From Roseitranquillus sp963776845 (GTDB taxonomy: Bacteria; Pseudomonadota; Alphaproteobacteria; Rhodobacterales; Rhodobacteraceae), in NCBI GenBank assembly GCA_963776845.1, contig CAVZOJ010000006.1:62001-126000 (forward strand): DNA of 64,000 nucleotides, read 5' to 3'. The translations under genes and the position numbers were made by a program. Below, piece after piece: positions 18,114 through 26,676 of the stretch (the stretch's first letter is position 1; each line of letters opens with the position of its first letter). The notes below the pieces were generated by a model that worked only from the letters and a program-made list of their open reading frames with translations, was not told the DNA's origin and did no database searches.

Positions 18114-19113
18114 CCAACCCCACCATCCGCACGTCCACATGATCGTGCCGGGCGGCGGCCTGTCGCCCGAGGGCACCCGGTGGGTGTCCTGCCGCCCGGG
18201 CTTCTTCCTGCCCGTCCGGGTGCTGTCCCGGCTGTTCCGGCGCCTGTTCCTGGAGGGGCTCTCGGCGCTGCACCGCGCCGGCAAGCTCGCCTTCTTCGGC
18301 GACCTCGAAGGCTTGGCCGATCCCTCCGCCTTCGCCGCCTGGCTCGCGCCGCTGCGCAAGATCGAGTGGGTGGTCTATGCCAAGCCACCCTTCGGCGGCC
18401 CGGAGGCCGTGCTCGCCCATCTCAGCCGCTACACTCACCGCGTGGCGATCTCGAACCACCGCCTCGTCAGCGCCGACGCCGAGACCGTGGCGTTCCGCTG
18501 GAAGGACTACCGGATCAAGAGCGGCGACCGCCTCAAGGTCATGCGCCTCTCGCCCGAGGAGTTCATCCGCCGCTTCCTGGTCCACGTCCTGCCCGACGGC
18601 TTCCACCGCATCCGGCACTACGGCCTGCTCGCCGGCGCAGACCGCAAGGACACCCTCGCCAGGGCTCGGGACCTCCTCGGTACCCAAGCGCCCACGGAAG
18701 CCGACCGACCCGACATCGACGTCGCCCCACCGCTCACCCTGAGGGAGCCCTGCCCGGATTGCGGCGGGCCGATGCGGATCATCGAAACCTTCCGGCGCGG
18801 CGAACGCCCCACCACCCGAGCACCACCGCGGTGGGCAGCCGCATGATGACACGGCCATCATTCTCAACGTCCCCGATCCGGTCCAGGCATGCGGTCCGGA
18901 ACCGCGTCAGGCCGTGCCTCCGCTTCGCCCTGCTGCTCCTCCGCTCCCGATGGCGCCGCGCGGAGACGCTCTGTCCATCGCGAACGATGACGAGAACCGC
19001 CGTGCCACCCCGCCAGGGCTCACGATTGATCCGGCTTCCGCGCTCACGCGCCGACGTTGACCGCGCGCTTTCCCCATAGGCCTTGCCCAGACCCCCGCGG
19101 CTTCCTCCCTGTC

Positions 19114-19182
19114 AGAATTTTCAACGCGGGCCGACGCCACCTCGAGCCCCACCGTCGCGCAGCGGCCCGCATCGAAAATTCT
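19114..19182 (+). repeat. Terminal hairpin of IS91 copy B
   Basis: Arms 19114-19133 (begins AGAATTTTCAACGCGGG) and 19163-19182 (ends CGAAAATTCT) are complementary at 18 of 20 positions, with about 29 bases between. The same structure is at the outer ends of copies A (14167-14250) and C (49711-49790). Such subterminal hairpins mark the ends used by IS91-type rolling-circle transposases; I cannot say whether this is the origin or the terminator end. Confidence 0.7.
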
Positions 19183-19187
19183 TAAAC

Positions 19188-19517
19188 GAAGCTGACTTTC
19201 GCGGCGGTTGCAGTTCATATGAGGATGCGCGCCCATCCGGACCCTCGGGACGCTCGCGAGAGCATGTCCGACCGTTGGCGAAGCTACCGCGGGCCTGTCA
19301 GGCGGCTCGACGTTTTTTGGAACCTAATTGGCCCGTGAGGCTTGAAGAACTACCGGAGGATCGACCGAGGAGGCGTCAGGGTCGAAGGCCTTCACGTGAG
19401 GGGTTCGAGGTCTCCCGGACGAGGCACGGGTAGAGTGGGTTCTGGACGCACTCAAAGACGGTGCGGCGGGCCCTTCCAAGAGAGCCGGGCAACGGCTCGA
19501 CGAAGGGAGGGACATGG
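19188..19517. other. Region upstream of the SSS symporter operon
   Basis: About 330 bases with no recognisable gene. It probably holds the promoter of the symporter operon; I see no convincing -35/-10 pair. The ribosome site GAAGGGAGGG at 19502-19511 serves the symporter gene. Confidence 0.5.
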
Positions 19518-21107
19518 ATGCCGGGACAGTTCGAAGTCTCTGCTATCGACCTGACGATATTGGTCGCCTATCTCATTCTCAGCCGGGTGCTGGCGCTGTG
19601 GCTGGTCCGCGGCGGGTCGAAGGACACCGACGGGTTCTTCCTCGGCGGGCGAAACTTCGTCTGGCCGCTGATCGGCTTCTCGCTCTTTGCAACGAACATG
19701 TCGGGCGGATCGTTCGTCGGCCTCGCCGGCGCCGGCTACGGCTCGGGGATCGCGGTCTACTCCTACGAGTGGATGGCGGCGATCATCCTGGTGTTCTTCA
19801 TCCTGTTCCTGCTGCCGTTCTACCTTCGCACCAAGATCTTCACGATGCCGGAGTTCCTCGAGCGGCGTTACGACCGGCGCTCGCGCTACCTCTTCGCGGT
19901 GCTCCTGCTGCTCCTCGGCATCTTCCTCGACTGCGCCGGCACGCTCTACGCCGGCGGGCTCGTGGTCCAGGTCCTGTTCCCCGAATGGCCGCTCTGGTGG
20001 GGCGTCCTCGGGCTCGCGCTGCTGGCGGCGGTGCTGTCGGTCACGGGCGGCCTCGGTGCCGTTGTGATCTCGGACGCGATCCAGGCGGTGGTGCTGATCA
20101 TCGGCGGGCTGATCGTGTTCTTCGCGGCCTGGGCGGCGATCCCGTCGTGGGAGGCGGTGCGCGAGACGGCGCCCGAAGGCGCGCTCTCGATCATCCGGCC
20201 GCTCGACGACCCGGGGCTGCCGTGGCTCGGCCTCATCGTCGGCGTGCTGCCGATCGGCATGTACTTCTGGATGACGAACCAACTCATCGTGCAGCGAGTC
20301 CTTGGCGCCAAGAACATCGACCACGGCCGCTGGGGGTCGATCTTCGCGGGCTTCCTCAAGCTGCCGATCCTGTTCATCATGGTGCTGCCGGGGGTGATGG
20401 CAATCCCGCTCTACCCCGACCTCGCGACGCCGGACCTCGCGTTCCCGACGCTGGCGTTCGATCTGCTGCCGATCGGCATCCGCGGCATCGTGCTGGCGGC
20501 GCTGGTGGCCGCGATCACATCGACGGTGGACTCGATCCTGAACTCGTCCTCGACGCTGGTGACGATGGACCTCGTGCGGCCGCTTCGGCCGAACACGCCG
20601 GACCGCACACTGGTCCTCGTCGGCCGCATCACCACCCTGATCGTGACGGTGGTGGCGGTGCTGTGGGCGCCGCAGATCGGCAATTTCCCGTCGCTCTGGA
20701 CCTACTTCCAGTCGATCCTGGCCTACATCACGCCGCCGGTGCTGGTCGTGTTCCTCGCAGCCGTCTTCTGGCCGCGCGGCAACGGCACCGGCGCCTTCGC
20801 GACGCTGGTCATCGGGATCGTCACAGGCATCCTCGGGCTGATGACGAACGAGGCAATGGGCCTCTTCGATATCCACTTCCTCTACGCCAACGGCATTCTC
20901 TGCGTCTTCTCCGCCATCGTCATGGTCGCGGTCAGCCTCATGACCGCGCCGCCCGATGCCGAGATTGCGAGAGAAATGACCTGGAGCCCGCACCTCTGGC
21001 ACGAGGAATCCGAGGCGCTCCGCGGCACGCCGTGGTACAAGAACTACCGCTATCTCTCGATAATCCTGCTCATCACGACGGCGATCATCGTTTGGATCTA
21101 CCGCTGA
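19518..21107 (+). CDS. Sodium:solute symporter (SSS) family transporter
   Basis: 529 residues, about 13 membrane spans. Start ATG 19518 behind GAAGGGAGGG. Family features: FFLGGRNFVWPLIGFSLFATNMSGGSFVGLAG (the Na+-site helix), ISDAIQAVVLIIGG and AAITSTVDSILNSSSTLVTMDL. It should import a solute with Na+. Solute unknown. It forms an operon with a solute-binding protein (19-base gap) and a UspA protein, an unusual pairing because SSS transporters normally work without a binding protein. Confidence 0.9.
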   Translation: MPGQFEVSAIDLTILVAYLILSRVLALWLVRGGSKDTDGFFLGGRNFVWPLIGFSLFATNMSGGSFVGLAGAGYGSGIAVYSYEWMAAIILVFFILFLLPFYLRTKIFTMPEFLERRYDRRSRYLFAVLLLLLGIFLDCAGTLYAGGLVVQVLFPEWPLWWGVLGLALLAAVLSVTGGLGAVVISDAIQAVVLIIGGLIVFFAAWAAIPSWEAVRETAPEGALSIIRPLDDPGLPWLGLIVGVLPIGMYFWMTNQLIVQRVLGAKNIDHGRWGSIFAGFLKLPILFIMVLPGVMAIPLYPDLATPDLAFPTLAFDLLPIGIRGIVLAALVAAITSTVDSILNSSSTLVTMDLVRPLRPNTPDRTLVLVGRITTLIVTVVAVLWAPQIGNFPSLWTYFQSILAYITPPVLVVFLAAVFWPRGNGTGAFATLVIGIVTGILGLMTNEAMGLFDIHFLYANGILCVFSAIVMVAVSLMTAPPDAEIAREMTWSPHLWHEESEALRGTPWYKNYRYLSIILLITTAIIVWIYR

Positions 21108-21126
21108 GCAGGGGAAGGAGGCGACC

Positions 21127-22455
21127 ATGACCATCTCGAGACGCCACTTCCTGTCGGGCACGGCCGTCGGCGTCGCGACCAGCGCGCTGCAGGCGCCCGC
21201 GGTGCTCGCGCAGGCGCAGGCACCCCTGACGTTCGCGTTCGCGCCCGACGAGTCCGGCGCGATCCAGACGCTGATCGACGGCTTCAACAGCTCGAACGGC
21301 GCCGGCATTGAGGTGACCTGGCTGGAGGCCCCGGAGAACTCCGACGACTTCTTCCGCTTCATGGTTTCGGACTTCGAGGCCGGGGCGACCGACATCGACG
21401 TCTTCGGCTCCGACGTGATCTGGACGGCGGAACTCGCCGCGAACGACTGGGTCCGCGACCTGTCTCGGCAGACCTTCGGGGAGATCGACACCAGCGCACT
21501 GCTGCCGGCCGCGCTCAACTCGGCCTACTACCGCAATCGCCTCTGGGCGGTGCCCTGGTACACCGACGCGGGCATGCTGTTCTACCGCCGCGACCTGCTG
21601 GAGGAGGCCGGCATCACCGAGCCGCCGTCGACCTGGGACGACCTGTCGGCCGTCGCGCAAACGGTGATGGAGGCGTCGGGCGTGCCGCATGGCCTGGTGC
21701 TGCAGGGGGCGCGCTACGAGGGCGGCGTCACCAACGCGCTCGAGTTCATCTGGTCGGGCGGCGGGCGTGTCTGGACCGGGCAGAGCGAAGTCGCCGCGTT
21801 CGGCGTGCAGTCGACCGAGTCGAACGTCATCGTGCTCAACTCCCGCGCCGCTGCCGCCGGGCTCGCCAAGGCGCGCGAGATGGTCGAGGCGGGCGTGATC
21901 CCGCCGGCGGTGACCGACTTCGACGAGCGCGAGGCGCTGCGGGTCTTCGCCTCGGGCGAGTCGGTCTTCATGCGGAACTGGCCCTTCGCCTACGGCCTCC
22001 TCGGGACCGACGAGTTCGGGCCGGTGACGCCAGACCAGGTCGGCGTCGCCCGCATCCCGACGCTGCGGCCGGACCTGCCGTCCTACAGCTGCCTCGGCGG
22101 CTGGAACCTCGCGATCAGCCGCGGCTCGCGGCAGCCCGCCGCCGCCTGGGACTTCATCCGCTACGCGATCCAGCCGGAGCAGCAACGGCTTATGGCTGAG
22201 ACGGGCGGCTTCCTGCCCGTGCTCACCCCGCTCTATGACGACCCCGAGCTGCGCGACGCGGTGCCGGTCATCGCCCTCGGCGAGGAGGCGGTACTCTCGG
22301 CGCGCGCCCGGCCGAGTTCGCCGATCTATTCGCTCCTCTCCCCCCGGGTCGCGATCATGTTCAACCGCGTGCTTTCGGGTGAACGCGACCCTGCCGCCGC
22401 GGTCGCTCAGACCGCCGAGGAGCTCCAGACCATCGTCCACAACCATCGCTACTGA
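21127..22455 (+). CDS. Extracellular solute-binding protein (family 1), Tat-exported
   Basis: 442 residues. The N-terminus MTISRRHFLSGTAVGVATSALQAPAVLAQA is a twin-arginine signal. The mature part is an ABC-type sugar-binding fold: PLTFAFAPDESGAIQTLIDGFN, DIDVFGSDVIWTAELAANDW, RLWAVPWYTDAGMLFYRRDLLEEAGI and FMRNWPFAYGLL. Ribosome site GGAAGGAGG. No ABC permease or ATPase gene is beside it; its operon partner is an SSS symporter. It may feed that symporter, serve an ABC system elsewhere, or be left over from a lost cluster. Confidence 0.9.
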   Translation: MTISRRHFLSGTAVGVATSALQAPAVLAQAQAPLTFAFAPDESGAIQTLIDGFNSSNGAGIEVTWLEAPENSDDFFRFMVSDFEAGATDIDVFGSDVIWTAELAANDWVRDLSRQTFGEIDTSALLPAALNSAYYRNRLWAVPWYTDAGMLFYRRDLLEEAGITEPPSTWDDLSAVAQTVMEASGVPHGLVLQGARYEGGVTNALEFIWSGGGRVWTGQSEVAAFGVQSTESNVIVLNSRAAAAGLAKAREMVEAGVIPPAVTDFDEREALRVFASGESVFMRNWPFAYGLLGTDEFGPVTPDQVGVARIPTLRPDLPSYSCLGGWNLAISRGSRQPAAAWDFIRYAIQPEQQRLMAETGGFLPVLTPLYDDPELRDAVPVIALGEEAVLSARARPSSPIYSLLSPRVAIMFNRVLSGERDPAAAVAQTAEELQTIVHNHRY

Positions 22456-22470
22456 CGGGGGACCTTAGCC

Positions 22471-22920
22471 ATGGCAGCAGAAGACTTCCCGATGCGGATC
22501 CTCGTGGCGAGCGACGGCTCCGGCCCCTCGGATGCTGCGATCCGGCTCGCAGGCAGCTTGGCGGCCAAGACCGGGTCCGAGCTCCACGTCCTGCACGTGA
22601 CGCTGATCTCGAAGTGGATCTATCCCGACCTCCTGTCCGAGCAACAGGTCGAACGGATCAAGGCCAACTCGCAGAAGCGGCTTGAGGATGAGGAACGCCG
22701 CGCCAAGGAACGCGGCGTCGAGATCACCCGAAGCCATCTGCGGTACGGCCGCGCAGACGCCGAGATCATGAGCCTCGCCGAAGAGTTGGACGTGGGAATG
22801 ATCGTGATCGGCAACCGCTCCGGCGACGCGATGAGCCGCATCCTCCTCGGCAACGACGCCGAGAGCGTCGTCCGCCACGCCCACTGCGCCGTTCTCGTGG
22901 CACGCGAACCCGACGCATGA
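22471..22920 (+). CDS. Universal stress protein (UspA family)
   Basis: 149 residues, third gene of the symporter operon (15-base gap). The N-terminus MRILVASDGSGPSDAAIRLAGSLA and the C-terminal GNRSGDAMSRILLGNDAESVVRHAHCAVLVA match the G-2X-G-9X-G-(S/T) ATP-binding motif. Such proteins often sit with transporters and may regulate them by nucleotide binding (known for some TRAP and SSS loci). Confidence 0.9.
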   Translation: MAAEDFPMRILVASDGSGPSDAAIRLAGSLAAKTGSELHVLHVTLISKWIYPDLLSEQQVERIKANSQKRLEDEERRAKERGVEITRSHLRYGRADAEIMSLAEELDVGMIVIGNRSGDAMSRILLGNDAESVVRHAHCAVLVAREPDA

Positions 22921-23781
22921 CACCCTCCGCCGGACCACCGTCTCTTCTTTGAGAAGGGAGGTCGGCTGTTTCCGCCGCGTGGCATCGCGGCGCCCGTTCT
23001 GGTGGTCCAGTCTTTGACCGTCTGCGTCGAAACCCGCGATGCTGAAAGCGCCAAGACTCCCGTTCATCGGGCGCTTGGTAGGGGCTCGGAGCCGCCTCGC
23101 GGCGCCGCGGCGACCCGGCGGCGGGACGAGCCGCGCCGTCGACATGTTCGGCCCAGTGCAGCCGTTCGATCGTCGCGGCCGCCGCCGCGATGCCGCGAGG
23201 ATCTCGGCCGTTCGCTCTGGGCGCAGTGAAACCAGCAGCACGAACTCAAGCAACGCCGACGGAGCGGACCTCGACGGCTCGGCGGATCAGCACTTCGCCT
23301 CTAATGTCCATTGGGAGCAGAGCGGTAGCACGGCCGCCCCACCGACGAGCGGGCATGGCGGGCCACATCGGCTCCGAACGCCTCGATTACTGGGGTCGCT
23401 AAATCCCGTCCACGACGAGATGCTGCTCACGCGACCGACCCGAACTCGCGCCCCCACGCCAGCCTGGAGAGCTCAGCGATCATGGCCTTGATGATCGCCG
23501 GCACCACCAGCGCAATGTCGTGGGCCGCGTCACAATTCAGTTCGATTACCAGGTCGGCGCCGACGAAGCCGTTCGGCCCCACGGTGACCGAAAAAGAGCA
23601 ATCGGTCCCTTCGCACGTTCACCATTGGGAACGGCAGGTGCAGACCATCCGACAGCTTCGTCGGCAGAGGTAGTTTCGATCCGAGTTCGTGCAGCGTGCC
23701 CTCGGGCGCGGCCGTTCGGAAGACTCCCACGCCTGAGCCAGCTGTCGCCTCGACCCTGTCTGCTGCAGGAGCCCGTTCCTC
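22921..23781. other. Non-coding stretch containing repeat R4
   Basis: About 860 bases after the uspA gene. Open frames on both strands lack any family resemblance. The only recognisable item is repeat R4 at about 23080-23265. No clear terminator after uspA. Confidence 0.55.
23080..23265 (+). repeat. Dispersed repeat R, copy R4
   Basis: Plus-strand copy: GAGCCGCCTCGCGGCGCCGC, then GGCCCAGTGCAGCCGTTCGA, then GCGATGCCGCGAGGATCTCG and GGGCGCAGTGAAACCAGCAG. Aligns over about 180 bases with R3 (62914-63090) and R5 (55095-55275). It is the most diverged copy and not beside an IS. Confidence 0.5.
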
Positions 23782-24099
23782 CTACCTGTCCTGCCACCGA
23801 CGGTAGCGGATCACTAGTTCAAACTCGCAGATCTTGAATATGAGGAAGAAGGCGAGCGCCGCGATGCCGTTGGCGGCGATCTGGAGAAGCTGGAGGAACC
23901 CGCCCGAGGTGAAGGCAAGCCAGCCGTGCTGCCGCAGGAACCGCAGGTTCGCCATGCTTGTGCTCAGAAGGTTGTAGGACGCGTAGGCGACGATCACGGC
24001 CGAAAGCCCGGCCAGCGCGAAGACGAGCAGGGACGGGTATCGCGAAATCCCAAACAGCCGTTTCATCACGATCTGCCGCCTCCGGACCTCGTCGATCAT
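23782..24099 (-). CDS. Small two-span membrane protein
   Basis: 105 residues: MIDEVRRRQIVMKRLFGISRYP, then LLVFALAGLSAVIVAYASYNLL, a hydrophilic link, and LQLLQIAANGIAALAFFLIFKICEF, ending VIRYRRWQDR. Two membrane helices with basic ends. No function known. An alternative start is the internal Met at residue 12. It stands alone, downstream of the DUF3179/P460 pair on the same strand but with about 260 bases between. Confidence 0.65.
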   Translation of the reverse strand: MIDEVRRRQIVMKRLFGISRYPSLLVFALAGLSAVIVAYASYNLLSTSMANLRFLRQHGWLAFTSGGFLQLLQIAANGIAALAFFLIFKICEFELVIRYRRWQDR

Positions 24100-24357
24100 G
24101 GCATGTCGGGTACAATGCCGTCGAACTCGAAAGCGCGTGGCCGACTTCGCTCAGTGAATTCGGTTTCAGGGGCCGGAATTTCTCCTCCCAGTCCAATCGA
24201 CACGGCCCAATCCAGACCCCCGCTGGCTTCCGCGTCCGCCGCGCAACGGCGGCGGTCGCGGCCGTCCACGGTACCGCGAGGGCCGTGCGCCGGATGACGG
24301 AGAGCTCGTCCGCATCGCCGTGTTCTATTCCCAATCTTGCTGTCGCGACACCGACGA

Positions 24358-25371
24358 TCAGGACCCGCCAAGCATCCACTCGCCGTTCGGGTAGAAGGCG
24401 TGGAAGGCGAAGGCGAACGGGATATCGTGAGGTATGTCCTCTCCCGCCGGGTTCTGCACCACGACGTTGCCGACCTCGCGGCCGGCGGCGATCCGCGCTG
24501 CATCGAGCGCCGAGGCCTGTCCCTCGCGCCAGCGCAGGACGAGACCAGCCTCGCGGATCTCGCCCTCCTCTCGGACCCGCTCGAGCGGCCAGGCGCGCTC
24601 GCCCACCCGCACCACGCGGGCGAGCGGTAGGATGTCGTGCGGCGGGTCCTCGCCCGAGTAGAGGAACGGCCGGCGCGCGCCGCGCCGCCAGTCAGGCTCG
24701 TCCATCACGAGGCCGTCGGGATGGGAGTCGCGGAACGCCTCCCAGCTCTCCATCCGGGCGGGCAGCTGCGTCAGCCGCCGGCCGGTGTACGTGCCGACGA
24801 TCCCCTCGCCAATCGCCTGCTGCCACCAGCTCTCGGTCTGGCGGTCGTACATGACCATGTCCGAGTGGCGCAGCTTGCCGGTCACGCCGAAGGTGTGGGG
24901 TCGGCCGCCGATGCGCGCGTCGAACACCATGCCGCTGTTGCAGAGCGGGCAGTAGGTGACGGCGATCGGCAGTCCCGCGACCTCGTCATTCACGATTTCG
25001 TGCCAGACCAGGTAGCGAATCGGATAGGCGCGCGCCGGCGCGTCCGGATGGTCATAGCTCTGGACCGGCTCGCGCGGATCGAGCCGCGTTTCGCCCTGTG
25101 CAGGAACGAAGCGAGGCGCATCGATTGCCGGAATGCCATCCTTCGGCGGTCCGCCGGACATGATCTCGTCGAAGTCGACGACGCTGCGCGAGAAGTCGGT
25201 GTCCGGCCACTCGCGCCGCCATTGCGACGGGTCGGCGAGCGTGACCCCGGCGGCGAGCGCCATGGCCGCCGCGAGGCAAAGAACGCTCGCTGTTCGCGAC
25301 GCTCTCGACGCCGCACCGGGATCCGGGCGCGATCGCGGCTCTGGCCGCGGAAGGTGGTGCAGCGCTGTCAC
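24358..25371 (-). CDS. DUF3179 domain-containing exported protein
   Basis: 337 residues. A basic N-terminus is followed by a signal-like segment (TASVLCLAAAMALAAGVTLA). The DUF3179 core shows YLVWHEIVNDEVAGLPIAVTYCPLCNSGMVFDARI, GVTGKLRHSDMVMYDRQTESWWQQAIGEGIVG and RPFLYSGED. The CPLC pair is typical of the family. Function unknown; members often sit beside cytochromes. Here the gene follows the cytochrome P460 gene with only 3 bases between stop and start, so they are co-transcribed. Confidence 0.9.
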   Translation of the reverse strand: MTALHHLPRPEPRSRPDPGAASRASRTASVLCLAAAMALAAGVTLADPSQWRREWPDTDFSRSVVDFDEIMSGGPPKDGIPAIDAPRFVPAQGETRLDPREPVQSYDHPDAPARAYPIRYLVWHEIVNDEVAGLPIAVTYCPLCNSGMVFDARIGGRPHTFGVTGKLRHSDMVMYDRQTESWWQQAIGEGIVGTYTGRRLTQLPARMESWEAFRDSHPDGLVMDEPDWRRGARRPFLYSGEDPPHDILPLARVVRVGERAWPLERVREEGEIREAGLVLRWREGQASALDAARIAAGREVGNVVVQNPAGEDIPHDIPFAFAFHAFYPNGEWMLGGS

Positions 25372-25374
25372 CCG

Positions 25375-25911
25375 TCACTCCAGCTCGCCGTCCGTGGTGT
25401 AGAGATAGTCGTCGCCGCCGGCATTCTCGTGGCAGGGGATGCAACCCGCATCGCCGCCCTTGCCGACCAGCCCGGCGAGCGGCACGCCGGCGGGGTTCGG
25501 CTCGACCGAGCCGTCGGGGAGGTACTTGGCGTAGAACCAGTTCCCGGTCTCGTCGTCATACCCCTCGGCCCGCCGGTACATGATGGTGACCTCGGCAAGG
25601 TGGCCCATCCGGTCCGACATGACCTCGTCGGCCGTCACGCCCTCCGGCCCGTAGTTGCGCTTGACCACCAGCGCGCCGTCCTGCCCGTCGATCGTCGCCC
25701 GCGTGTAAGATGTCTCGAGCATCAGGCCGTGGGGCTCGACTCCCTCGTAGGGCAGCGCCTGCACCGCGCCTTCCCCCGCAAGCCCGGCCTCGACCATCGC
25801 CTGCCAGAGGTCCGCCGCGTAGTCCACGTCCGCCTCGGTCCCGAAGCCTTGCGCAAAGGCAGCGGTCGATGCCACCGCCAGCCCAGCGATCTGTGTCGTC
25901 GTGCGTTGCAT
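25375..25911 (-). CDS. Cytochrome P460-family protein
   Basis: 178 residues. ATG at 25909-25911 with GGGAGGAA just upstream. Short signal MQRTTTQIAGLAVASTAAFA. The C-terminal haem motif CIPCHENAGGDDYLYT is typical of P460-like cytochromes, which oxidise small nitrogen compounds or bind related ligands in characterised members. The Lys cross-link of true P460 cannot be judged here. First gene of the P460-DUF3179 operon and divergent from an ECF sigma factor gene at 26081. Confidence 0.85.
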   Translation of the reverse strand: MQRTTTQIAGLAVASTAAFAQGFGTEADVDYAADLWQAMVEAGLAGEGAVQALPYEGVEPHGLMLETSYTRATIDGQDGALVVKRNYGPEGVTADEVMSDRMGHLAEVTIMYRRAEGYDDETGNWFYAKYLPDGSVEPNPAGVPLAGLVGKGGDAGCIPCHENAGGDDYLYTTDGELE

Positions 25912-25914
25912 GCT

Positions 25915-25958
25915 TTCCTCCCTGTTGGCTCGGCCCTTCCTCCCTGTTGGCTCGGCCC
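25915..25958 (-). repeat. 22-base tandem duplication in the P460 leader, duplicating the ribosome site
   Basis: Two perfect copies of a 22-base unit (25915-25936 and 25937-25958; on the minus strand each ends in CAGGGAGGAA). The copy next to the gene gives the ribosome site for the P460 start at 25911; the other places a second site 22 bases upstream. Confidence 0.8.
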
Positions 25959-26080
25959 TTTTTCTCCTGACATCTCGGTCTTCGCTCACCGGCGGCTGCT
26001 GGTTACAGAAAAGTTCCTTTCGAGTCGGAGAGGCGGGGTGCAGGCTTGGCCGCGTCAGACATGGCGAGGGCTGCGCATTC

Positions 26081-26676
26081 ATGCCGAGTCACGGGCGGCA
26101 TACGACGGACGAGGCGTTCGACGACGACGCGCGCCTCGCCGGGCTGCTGCGCCGCGGTCGCCATGGCGACAGGGTGGCCTACCGCGCCTTCCTGACGGAG
26201 CTGAGCGGCCGGTTGCGCAGGCAGATGCGGGCGCGCACACGTGGGCTCGACGACGCGGATGTCGAGGACCTGTTCAGGAGGTCCTGCTGTCGGTGCATGC
26301 CTCCCGCGCGACCTGGGATGCGTCGCGGCCGGTGCTGCCCTGGATCGCGGCGATCGCGCGCTACCGGCTGGCGGACCATCTCCGCCGTCGCGGCCGCGCC
26401 GGCCGGCTGACGGACGAGGTGTCGCGGATCGCCGAAACCCTCGGGATGTCCGGCCCGCACCGACCGTCCGAGGAGGTCATCAACAGCATATCGATGACAC
26501 GCGCGATGGACAATCTGTCGGAGACCGAGCGCCGGGCGTTCGCGCTCGTTCGCCTGCGCGGCCTGTCGCTCAAGGAGGCTGCGGTTCTCAGCGGATCAAC
26601 CGTCGCCGCCATGAAAGTGGCCGTCCACCGCGCCGCCCGCAAGCTGCAAGCCCTGGTCTGGGAGGGTCGCCTCTGA
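26081..26676 (+). pseudogene. ECF RNA polymerase sigma factor, one-base deletion
   Basis: From ATG 26081 (MPSHGRHTTDEAFDDDARLAGLLRRGRHGDRVAYRAFL) to LDDADVEDL, then one base is missing near 26272 (CTGTTCAGG where VQEV needs CTGGTTCAGG). The second frame continues QEVLLSVHASRATWD, PWIAAIARYRLADHLRR (region 2), then LSETERRAFALVRLRGLSLKEAAVLSG and VAVHRAARKLQ (region 4). Repaired length is about 198 residues. It overlaps the start of the NrsF gene by one base and is divergent from the P460 operon it may have controlled. Confidence 0.85.

Larger units (their letters stand above)
17582..18846 (+). pseudogene. IS91 (Y2/HUH) transposase, broken by two short structured insertions (copy B)
   Basis: Rolling-circle transposase. 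The first part (GTG at 17582) holds the zinc-binding domain AACAKCGHRHVAYNSCKNRHCPK and stops at an insertion at about 17802-17851. The reading resumes with ARDWMAARAEDLLPVEYFHVVFTLP. A second insertion at 18090-18120 lies immediately before the HUH motif (HHPHVHMIVPGG). The last frame, from IVPGGGLSPEG to the stop at 18846, includes LSRYTHRVAISNHRLVS with the catalytic tyrosine region. Copy C has the same two insertions, so the disrupted form has been copied or moved. Confidence 0.9.
16551..19187 (+). mobile_element. IS91-family element, copy B
   Basis: Full-length in gene content: a tyrosine recombinase followed by a Y2 (HUH) transposase, ending in the terminal hairpin at 19114-19182 and CTTAAAC at 19181-19187. 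Opposite in orientation to copies A and C. Left similarity to A and C begins at GGACGAAGCC (16551). Its insertion removed the N-terminus of the integrase gene. Confidence 0.85.

Noticed and set aside
14167..19187. Copies A and B read as the two ends of one composite transposon carrying the integrase
   Set aside because: IS91 moves by one-ended rolling-circle transfer and copy A is internally deleted; the arrangement is better explained by two insertions.
19452..21518. 688-codon minus-strand open frame opposite the SSS symporter
   Set aside because: Low-complexity, Arg/His/Asp-rich shadow of a clear transporter gene on the other strand.
24637..26676. 679-codon plus-strand open frame covering the DUF3179 and P460 genes
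   Set aside because: It is the complement of two well-supported minus-strand genes; only its last part, after about 26270, coincides with real coding sequence (the ECF sigma factor).
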